A DNA stretch of 5,240 nucleotides from Candidatus Margulisiibacteriota bacterium (lineage in GTDB: Bacteria > Margulisbacteria > WOR-1 > JAKLHX01): assembly GCA_022709925.1 (NCBI GenBank), contig JAKLHX010000086.1:1-5240 (forward strand). Direction: 5' to 3'. The notes below the pieces were generated by a model. That model was not told the DNA's origin, did no database searches, and saw nothing but the letters and a program-made list of their open reading frames with translations. The position numbers and the translations under genes were made by a program. The number at the start of each line of letters is the position of its first letter. The stretch's first letter is position 1. This document shows, one piece after another, positions 1-5,017 of the stretch.

Positions 1-183
1 ATAGACTATGGGTGTGGATGAAGGGACCGAGGTGAGGTCCACCAGTCCCCCGATCTGTTTCCCTGGACGGTTTGAGCAGGTATAAAAATATCTTTCCAAC
101 TGCCTGAAAGCGGCTTGTTTCGGAAGCGGAGAGACAGGGGTCGTTCCTACGGCTGGTATTTTAGGTGTTATTGAAAAGACCAT
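1..183 (-). CDS. Hypothetical protein, N-terminal part only (runs off the left edge)
   Basis: An open frame starts with ATG at 183 and stays open to base 1, giving 61 codons with no stop. It is too short for usual ORF cut-offs, but a perfect GGAGG lies 6 nt upstream of the ATG, which is the best ribosome binding site in the window, and codon use resembles the neighbours. The product begins MVFSITPKIPAVGTTP and is rich in Pro, Ser and Thr over its first 20 residues. A more polar stretch with FRQLERYFY follows (about residues 26-34). There is no signal peptide or membrane segment, so the visible part is probably cytoplasmic or a disordered N-terminus. I recognise no family. It is divergent from the beta-helix gene at 317, with 133 bp between the two starts, so the two may share a control region. 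The plus strand has stops in all three frames within the first 33 bases, which argues against a rightward gene entering here. Confidence 0.6.
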   Translation of the reverse strand, partial: MVFSITPKIPAVGTTPVSPLPKQAAFRQLERYFYTCSNRPGKQIGGLVDLTSVPSSTPIVY

Positions 184-189
184 AAGGGT

Positions 190-194
190 CCTCC
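190..194 (-). promoter_or_regulatory. Ribosome binding site of the leftward gene starting at 183
   Basis: The plus strand reads CCTCC, so the minus strand reads GGAGG, with a 6-nt spacer to the ATG at 183. This match fixes the start of the left-edge gene and is the main reason for calling that gene real. Confidence 0.65.
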
Positions 195-210
195 GTTAAA
201 AAAACTTAAT

Positions 211-233
211 AAGGCGATAATACGCCCCTACAG
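211..233. repeat. Degenerate hairpin repeat with a TACGCCCCTACA arm
   Basis: GGCG (213-216) and CGCC (223-226) pair around a 6-base ATAATA loop. The right side continues as CCCTACAG, so the minus strand reads CTGTAGGGGCGTATTATCGCC. This resembles GTAGGGGCG-type intergenic palindromes that I recall from environmental bacterial genomes, but here only one arm is well kept; the other has drifted to AATAAGGCG. A second small palindrome, GATATATATC, follows at 233-242. The element lies between divergent genes, where the leftward gene's promoter would be expected. No copy occurs elsewhere in this window, so repeat status cannot be shown from the window alone. Confidence 0.3.
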
Positions 234-274
234 ATATATATCGTCATTTGCCTGGCCGTATTTCAGACGCTCTG

Positions 275-304
275 TTGACACCAAAAACTACAATGATATA
301 TGAT
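275..304 (+). promoter_or_regulatory. Sigma70-type promoter for the beta-helix / PorV-like operon
   Basis: A perfect -35 box TTGACA (275-280) is followed by an 18-bp spacer and the -10 box TATGAT (299-304), a 5/6 match. Transcription would start at about 311-312, leaving only 5 or 6 nt before the ATG at 317. The promoter therefore excludes the upstream in-frame starts at 248 (TTG) and 293 (ATG) for this transcript, and it agrees with the absence of a Shine-Dalgarno sequence before 317. Confidence 0.6.
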
Positions 305-316
305 TATCCCATACAT

Positions 317-2746
317 ATGAAAAGAGCCTTGCTCGCACTGTCTTTAGCCATGCTGATCTTATTGCAAATGCCATCCTTTGCCGCAACACAGTATGTTACC
401 AATACATTAAATTCCGGTCCCGGAAGTTTGCGCCAGGCAATAGAAGATGCGGGCAACGGAGACACTATAGCTTTCAATTTATCTGCCTCTGGAGTAGGAC
501 CTTCGGCAGGAGAAGGACATTCCGGATGGGTATCTACCGAAGTCCCTGGGTATAAATGGTTCCGTATAGTGATCGCAACTCCTTTGACCGTGAACAAGAA
601 CGATCTGCTGATAGACGGTACTACTTGCACCACAAGCGATGCGGTAAGTCCGGCCGGCGGCCCGGTCATACAGATAATCGCTCCTATATCCGATGCGGTT
701 TCATTGGAAGGGACCGGCAATACGATAAAAGGATTCTGCATAAACAGTGTGACCAACTGTATCCGTAGCACAGGGGCAAATAACAGGATCGTGGGTAATT
801 ATATAGGTATAAATGTTTCTGGCGAATCCAGGACTTCAAGTGTCTGTGAAGCAGGGATAGTCGTTTCCGCAGAAAGCAATATTATCGGGGGAGCAACAGC
901 CGCGGAAAGGAACGTAATAGGGGGATGTTCTTTGTTTGCGATTGAAACCATCCTTGGAGGCTCGCACATAATAAAGGGTAATTATATCGGGTTGAGCGCA
1001 TCGGGAGAAGGGATAATCCCGAATGTTTTGGCTGGGATCGTAACGATCGGAGGGGACGATAATATAATCGGAGGATTGAATCCCGGGGAAGGGAACGTAG
1101 TATCCGGAAACGGCTCTTCTGATCCGACTTTAGGCGGAATAGTGATCCTTTCACAGTTCCCGGCTCAAAGGACCGGTATATACGGCAATTTCGTAGGCAC
1201 AAATGCCTTGGGGACCAGAGCCCTCCCCAATATGTCAGGGGTTACTGTTGCAGGGCATGATAAATATACAATGGTCGGGAATGGAACTCCCGCAGGCCGC
1301 AATATTATATCCGGAAATTCAGTTGCCGGATTGATCATATACGGTCCGACCCCTTCCATAACAGTGGAATCCACATATGTTTATGGCAATTATCTTGGGA
1401 CCGATAAGACCGGGAGCGTCGCTATTGGAAACGGTGCAGCCAATATATTCCTGGTGGGGGCGGTAAAAAATGTCCGCATAGGAGGCAGCATTGCCGGCCA
1501 GGGAAATGTGATCTCAGGCAACACCGTTGGATTCAGCAGCGGTATCGATCTTCCCGGATGCGGCATAGCTGTAGCACAAAACATTGGCGTGTCCAGCATG
1601 GAAGTTTTGGGCAATCTGATAGGCGTTGCGGCGGACGGGATCTCTCCGCTTGGCAATAATATAGGGGTTTATATAAGTAAAGAAGCAAAATACTGCAGGA
1701 TAGGGGACGGGACTGCGGGCGGTTCAAATACGATAGCGTATAATACTATCGCAGGAGTTTCCATAGAAGGGATCGGGACTGATTTTAATAAGATATCCAG
1801 AAATTCCATATATAGTAACTCGATCATCGGCATAAGACTAAAGGACGGGGCTAATTCCGGTATCGGGACCGCGGCTATCTCTTCGGTTACCAGCGACGGC
1901 GTCTCGGTGACCATTTCAGGGACATCTGCTGTCCCTTATTCGGTGATAGAAGTGTTCAAATCTTCAGGAGACCAGGGTAAAGACTATTTTGGGGCCATAA
2001 ATTCGGATTCTTCGGGGAATTGGAGCGGTATAATCCCTGCCGAAGCGGGGATGACCGCCGGTGATTCGGTCACCGTTACGCAGACGGACCCGAACAACGA
2101 TACATCCGAGTTCAGTCTTATAAAGGAAGCAACCATAGTTCCTTCTTCTGCGCATCATTTGGCAGTTGAACTTCCATCCACGGGAGTTGTATCGGGAGCT
2201 GCGTTCAGCGCAACTGTTTCGTTAAAAGATGCGGCCGGGAATACGGTCCCTCTGACTTATGTAACAATACATGTGACGGTGGATTCCGGTTCCGTAACTC
2301 CTTCGAGCATCGATCCGAGCGAATATATTTCCGGGGTTTGGACGGGCAACATGGTTTTAGATAAGGCCGGATCACGGACCTTGTACTTTACATACGGTTC
2401 AGGAGTGGCGAGCGGGACCGGTACTGTTGTTGTGGCAGGAGCAACGCCGGCCAACATGGTGAGGTTCGGGCCGAATCCGTTCAATCCGAACAACGGGAGC
2501 GGGGTCTTCTGGTACCATCTGGATTCAAGCAACGAGACGATCATATATCTGCTCGACCTTTCCGGGACGGTCGTATGGAAAGCGGTATATCCGTCAGGAG
2601 GAGTAGGCGGGTCAGAGGGCGCCAACAGCGTGACATACGACGGGAGGACGTCTTGGGGGGATGTGTTGGGCAACGGGGTCTATATATTCAAAGTTGTCCA
2701 GGGCGGAAAGAGCGTTGGCGGAGGTAAGATCGCTATAATCAAATGA
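317..2746 (+). CDS. Secreted right-handed beta-helix surface protein with Ig-like domains and a C-terminal sorting-like domain
   Basis: The 809-aa product opens with a clear Sec signal peptide (residues 1-22, MKRALLALS...MPSFA, cleaved before ATQ). The frame extends upstream to a TTG at 248, but ATG 317 puts the signal peptide first and follows the promoter, so I chose it. Residues 23-55 carry VTNTLNSGPGSLRQAI...GDTI, the N-terminal motif of many extracellular parallel beta-helix proteins. The helix spans about 129-517, with five GNYIG-like motifs (160, 221, 290, 357, 432), each followed by an IGG...GNVISGN-like motif. Two Ig-like domains follow: about 518-609 (ending DPNNDTSEF) and 612-707 (invasin/Big-like, KDAAGNTVP). 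The end, about 714-809, starts FGPNPFNPN and finishes SVTYDGR...GNGVYIFKV...KIAIIK, which matches type IX sorting domains or the FlgD Ig-like fold. It is probably exported to the surface as an adhesin or structural protein. No catalytic residues are identifiable, though a polysaccharide-active role is possible. It overlaps the next gene by ATGA. Confidence 0.85.
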   Translation: MKRALLALSLAMLILLQMPSFAATQYVTNTLNSGPGSLRQAIEDAGNGDTIAFNLSASGVGPSAGEGHSGWVSTEVPGYKWFRIVIATPLTVNKNDLLIDGTTCTTSDAVSPAGGPVIQIIAPISDAVSLEGTGNTIKGFCINSVTNCIRSTGANNRIVGNYIGINVSGESRTSSVCEAGIVVSAESNIIGGATAAERNVIGGCSLFAIETILGGSHIIKGNYIGLSASGEGIIPNVLAGIVTIGGDDNIIGGLNPGEGNVVSGNGSSDPTLGGIVILSQFPAQRTGIYGNFVGTNALGTRALPNMSGVTVAGHDKYTMVGNGTPAGRNIISGNSVAGLIIYGPTPSITVESTYVYGNYLGTDKTGSVAIGNGAANIFLVGAVKNVRIGGSIAGQGNVISGNTVGFSSGIDLPGCGIAVAQNIGVSSMEVLGNLIGVAADGISPLGNNIGVYISKEAKYCRIGDGTAGGSNTIAYNTIAGVSIEGIGTDFNKISRNSIYSNSIIGIRLKDGANSGIGTAAISSVTSDGVSVTISGTSAVPYSVIEVFKSSGDQGKDYFGAINSDSSGNWSGIIPAEAGMTAGDSVTVTQTDPNNDTSEFSLIKEATIVPSSAHHLAVELPSTGVVSGAAFSATVSLKDAAGNTVPLTYVTIHVTVDSGSVTPSSIDPSEYISGVWTGNMVLDKAGSRTLYFTYGSGVASGTGTVVVAGATPANMVRFGPNPFNPNNGSGVFWYHLDSSNETIIYLLDLSGTVVWKAVYPSGGVGGSEGANSVTYDGRTSWGDVLGNGVYIFKVVQGGKSVGGGKIAIIK
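794..1744 (+). repeat. Five imperfect protein-level repeats forming the beta-helix
   Basis: Five units start at GNYIG, GNYIG, GNFVG, GNYLG and GNLIG (residues 160, 221, 290, 357 and 432 of the protein starting at 317), so units are 61, 69, 67 and 75 residues long. Each also holds a second landmark of the GNVISGN type (RNVIGG, GNVVSGN, RNIISGN, GNVISGN, SNTIAYN). DNA identity between units is modest, so this is an old duplication or is kept by structural constraint; it is not a recent tandem array. Confidence 0.75.
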
Positions 2747-3831
2747 AGAATAACAACAAATTTACTATTGTAGGCCTTCTCGTAGCATCTATAATGCTGT
2801 TCGCCGGACTTGCCGAAGCTTCACAGGTGCTTGATCCTACAGACATAGGTATAGGCGCCAGGCCTATCGGTATGGGCAGGGCATATACTGCTGTAGCCGA
2901 CGATGTATCTTCTTTGTTCACGAACCCCGCAGGGCTTGCACAGAAGAAAAGCGTGAAATTTTTGACCATGTGGGGGAACATGATGGCGGAAGTCCCGTAC
3001 AATGTGGTCGGAGCAAGCGTTCCTATGTGGGGAGGTACCGTCGGCCTTGGGTATGCGGGCCTTCAGGTAGGAGGGATAAGAGAATCGGTCCTTGTGAACG
3101 GAGTCCCGGAGCTGACAGGAAGCGAGGGCTCTTTTAATAACAGCTCGATAAACCTTGCATATGCGACAGACATCATAAGTATCCCGATGTTCTCAAAATT
3201 AAAGGCGTTCTCCTCATCAAAGGCCGGGATATCTTTCAAGATGGTTAGCCAGGGATTCTCCGGATTCTCCAGTTTTGAGCCGGTGGAGAACAGCGGATTT
3301 GACATGGATCTCGGCCTGATCTCAAAGATAAACGACGATACGAATCTAGGCTTCTCCATAAAGAATTTGATCCCCGGCAACAATATAGGCAAAGATGAAC
3401 TGCCGACATCCGTTAATGTGGGTATATCCAGGTACTTCTCCAGATTTAATCTTTTGACCGACCTGGACATAGACATGGAGACGACCAGGAACCTGCTTTT
3501 GAGAGCAGGATTTGGATGGAACCCTTCGGCGCCGTTGAAGATAAGGATGGGACTTGATCAAAAACCGAATGCGGGATCGACCATAACGAACCTGGCGGCC
3601 GGTATCGGCCTATCCTTTAAAGGGATATCTTTCGATTATGCTTACCACACTTTTGCCGGACTTCCCGAAATGTCGACGCATTTCTTCTCTATATGCATCA
3701 CGGGAGAAGAACAAAAGCCGGTACAGGTAGAAGAAAAGTCTCCTCCGGCCCCAGTACAGCAAAAATCAAAAGAGACCCGGAAAAAGAAGGCGCCTGTCAA
3801 AAAGAAATCCAGGGTTATTGTTCATCCTTGA
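2743..3831 (+). CDS. PorV/PorQ-like (UPF0164-type) outer-membrane beta-barrel protein
   Basis: This 362-aa protein has a signal peptide (residues 1-26, MKNNNKFTIVGLLVASIMLFAGLAEA). Directly after it comes the family signature DIGIGARPIGMGRAYTAVADD...LFTNPAGLA (about 34-66), typical of the FadL-like PorV/UPF0164 family. Alternating hydrophobic strands rich in Gly and aromatic residues continue to about 320, with strand-like ends such as SFKGISFDYAYHTF and STHFFSICITG. In Bacteroidota, PorV is the outer-membrane shuttle that hands type IX cargo to the attachment machinery; that role here is inferred from family and context. The start overlaps the cargo gene's stop (ATGA). The only GGAGG lies 18 nt upstream, too far to be ideal, so translation is probably coupled. 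Oddly, residues 321-362 extend past the last strand as a Pro/Glu, then Lys/Arg-rich tail (KKK at 347-349 and 353-355). The 3' end overlaps the convergent sigma gene by 17 bp. The fold is well supported; a plain transport porin is the alternative. Confidence 0.8.
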   Translation: MKNNNKFTIVGLLVASIMLFAGLAEASQVLDPTDIGIGARPIGMGRAYTAVADDVSSLFTNPAGLAQKKSVKFLTMWGNMMAEVPYNVVGASVPMWGGTVGLGYAGLQVGGIRESVLVNGVPELTGSEGSFNNSSINLAYATDIISIPMFSKLKAFSSSKAGISFKMVSQGFSGFSSFEPVENSGFDMDLGLISKINDDTNLGFSIKNLIPGNNIGKDELPTSVNVGISRYFSRFNLLTDLDIDMETTRNLLLRAGFGWNPSAPLKIRMGLDQKPNAGSTITNLAAGIGLSFKGISFDYAYHTFAGLPEMSTHFFSICITGEEQKPVQVEEKSPPAPVQQKSKETRKKKAPVKKKSRVIVHP

Positions 3832-4402
3832 AGAGGAGTTTCTTGAGTTTTTGGGTAGCAGTCTTGCATATGCGGCTTACCTGGGATTCCGAAAGGTTTA
3901 TATCAATCCCGATCTCTTTGAATGTCTTATCGTCCTGATAATATCCTATTATGACCTTGCGTTCGTTCTCGTCCAGATCTTTCATCGCGCTGTCTATTTG
4001 TGTCGCCAGCTCTGTCGTTTCGGTAACGGCGACCTCTTTATTGAACGCCAGGTAGACGTTCGCAGCCTGGGTCACCCATTCATATATGCCTGTTACGGGA
4101 TCGGTGCCCCTTTTTCTTAAATAATCCTGCATAGACCCTTTTAACCTGATGCTGACGTACGGCCATAGATCTCCTTTTCTAGGGTCCCAGGATTTTAACG
4201 CATCAACGAATGCCATCTTTGCTTCCGAGATAAGGTCCTCGGATTCCCTCTGGGCTACGTTGGACGGGAGGTTGTTGATATACCATTTTACGGTGGAATC
4301 TATCTGGCTTTTATACTTTTCAAGGACCTCGTCGGAATATTTAAGGAAATGTTTTCGCAGAAGGACCACTATCCGGTCTTCAGCGTCTCTGTCGGACATC
4401 AT
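3815..4402 (-). CDS. FliA/WhiG-like RNA polymerase sigma factor (sigma-28 type), compact
   Basis: This 195-aa protein would direct RNA polymerase to a regulon, probably late flagellar genes. Region 2 lies at about 33-98: EDLISEAKMAFVDALKSWDPRKG, then YVSIRLKGSMQDYLRKRG, the FliA-family pattern around FDP..G and IRGAI.DELR. Region 4 lies at about 137-190: LDENERKVII, then a helix-turn-helix with FKEIG and LSESQVSRI...A..KLKKL. The roughly 40 residues between them (99-136) are too short and unlike a normal FliA region 3, and the protein is shorter than typical FliA/SigD (about 240-255 aa). It begins with two adjacent Met codons (4402 and 4399). AAGGAG lies 5 nt before the first and 8 nt before the second, so either could be used. 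The start overlaps the 67-aa gene by ATGA, and the stop lies inside the end of the PorV-like gene. It is the last gene of the flhA operon. It is surely a sigma-70 family member; assignment as fliA itself is likely, not certain. Confidence 0.85.
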   Translation of the reverse strand: MMSDRDAEDRIVVLLRKHFLKYSDEVLEKYKSQIDSTVKWYINNLPSNVAQRESEDLISEAKMAFVDALKSWDPRKGDLWPYVSIRLKGSMQDYLRKRGTDPVTGIYEWVTQAANVYLAFNKEVAVTETTELATQIDSAMKDLDENERKVIIGYYQDDKTFKEIGIDINLSESQVSRICKTATQKLKKLLFKDEQ

Positions 4403-4602
4403 TTAAACTCCTTAGCTACAGCTTCTGTGAATTCGTTGCTTCTGTCTTTTGACAGGTGTCGGCAGAACTTTCCCGCCATATCTTTAGTGAACTTGTAGAA
4501 CCTTTGAAAAGCGGGAGGGATCCCTTTTATTGAAGAATCCATCAGGGCCCCGGTCGGCCTTGCTTTAGATGTTGATGAGGAGATCCTGCTAGATTCAATC
4601 AT
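4399..4602 (-). CDS. Small hypothetical protein (67 aa) in the flagellar operon
   Basis: This small soluble protein has no signal peptide or membrane segment. The first 20 residues are Ser-rich and probably flexible (MIESSRISSSTSKARPTG). Residues 30-67 look helical and basic (AFQRFYKFTKDMAGKF, then EFTEAVAKEFK). There is one Cys, in KFCRHL. I recognise no family. The start overlaps the preceding 139-aa gene by 8 nt (ATGATTGA) and the stop overlaps the sigma gene by ATGA. There is no convincing Shine-Dalgarno before ATG 4602, so it is probably translated by coupling. Its position directly before a FliA-type sigma factor makes a sigma regulator (anti-sigma or chaperone) or a flagellar accessory role possible. 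I see no clear FlgM resemblance, so this is only context. The tight overlaps on both sides are the main evidence that it is real. Confidence 0.6.
   Translation of the reverse strand: MIESSRISSSTSKARPTGALMDSSIKGIPPAFQRFYKFTKDMAGKFCRHLSKDRSNEFTEAVAKEFK
4408..4413 (-). promoter_or_regulatory. Ribosome binding site of the sigma factor gene
   Basis: The minus strand reads AAGGAG, 5 nt before ATG 4402 and 8 nt before ATG 4399. It is the only strong Shine-Dalgarno sequence in the leftward operon. The sigma factor may therefore be translated by its own initiation as well as by coupling to the upstream gene. Confidence 0.6.
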
Positions 4603-5014
4603 TTTTGATATTTTTGCCGGTTTCTGTTTTATTTTCCAGCACTAAACTTACGACCGAAAGAGCCTGGCGCCTCAATAACGGGTCCGTCATTATGACGCTT
4701 ACTATCTTATTTACCATTTTATCAAATCCGGGATTTAATGTAAAGGATTTTCCGAGCTGGACCTCGACGGCGGTCTTCACTATTATGGTTATAAGTTCGT
4801 TGGCAGGAATGTTCGGGACAAGTATGCTTTCAAGTTTTTCAGTGAACCTTTCCGTGGCAGGGGACGATGCCGAAGGCTTTACGGCAGCCTTGTCTTCTTT
4901 TATGGCCTCTTTGGCTTTTTCAAATGAGATCCTTTCTATGCCCAGCGAACTTTTTATAAAGGCCTCATTTTTATCAGGCTGATTTTGCGGCAGTAGAGTG
5001 TTCTTGTTTTCCAT
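4595..5014 (-). CDS. Hypothetical protein (139 aa) directly downstream of flhA
   Basis: The first 55 residues are polar and look disordered (Asn/Gln/Lys-rich, then KPSASSPATE). Residues about 56-130 look like a compact, mostly helical domain: FTEKLESIL, ELITIIVKTAVEVQLG, FDKMVNKIVSVIM and LLRRQALSVVSLVLENK. There is no signal peptide, no P-loop and no certain membrane helix. It is therefore not FlhF or FlhG, the GTPase and ATPase often found after flhA. I recognise no family. ATG 5014 follows the flhA stop by only 3 nt, with a weak Shine-Dalgarno-like GGA just upstream, and the end overlaps the 67-aa gene by 8 nt. This operon placement suggests a flagellar export, placement or regulatory accessory protein, which is inference only. 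Confidence 0.65.
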   Translation of the reverse strand: MENKNTLLPQNQPDKNEAFIKSSLGIERISFEKAKEAIKEDKAAVKPSASSPATERFTEKLESILVPNIPANELITIIVKTAVEVQLGKSFTLNPGFDKMVNKIVSVIMTDPLLRRQALSVVSLVLENKTETGKNIKND

Positions 5015-5017
5015 TTA

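Noticed and set aside
189..210. A CCTCC followed by TTAAAAAAAC, with the small GACC/GGTC hairpin at 179-190, considered as a terminator.
   Set aside because: The stem has only 4 bp and lies at the start of the leftward gene. CCTCC is better explained as that gene's Shine-Dalgarno on the minus strand.
197..220. Possible sigma-28 (FliA) promoter: TAAA at 197-200 and GGCGATAA at 213-220, a 7/8 match to GCCGATAA.
   Set aside because: The spacer is 12 nt instead of about 15, the TAAA lies in an A run, and the -10-like sequence is part of the hairpin repeat. The sigma70-type promoter at 275-304 is a better source for the downstream operon.
248..316. N-terminal extension of the beta-helix protein from TTG 248 or ATG 293.
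   Set aside because: It would bury the signal peptide behind 23 or 8 extra residues, has no ribosome binding site, and overlaps the promoter at 275-304.
304..771. Minus-strand open frame of 155 aa inside the beta-helix gene, and a similar one at 2257-2673.
   Set aside because: Both lie fully inside a plus-strand gene whose product has a signal peptide, repeats and recognisable domains. They show no family features and look like codon-bias shadows.
794..1744. Regularly spaced repeats considered as a CRISPR or tandem DNA array.
   Set aside because: Similarity is at the protein level, units are about 180-225 bp and diverged, and the frame stays open throughout, so it is a beta-helix repeat.
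3829..3856. Possible terminator after the PorV-like gene: AAGAGGAGTTTCTT followed by GAGTTTTT.
   Set aside because: The stem is at most 4 weak A/T-rich pairs, and the sequence is the coding end of the sigma gene on the other strand.
4605..4982. A 125-aa hydrophobic-looking open frame on the plus strand, opposite the 139-aa gene.
   Set aside because: It is antisense to a gene that starts 3 nt after flhA and overlaps the next gene in the operon. Its hydrophobicity follows from the reverse complement of Lys/Glu/Asn-rich codons, and no ribosome binding site or neighbour supports it.
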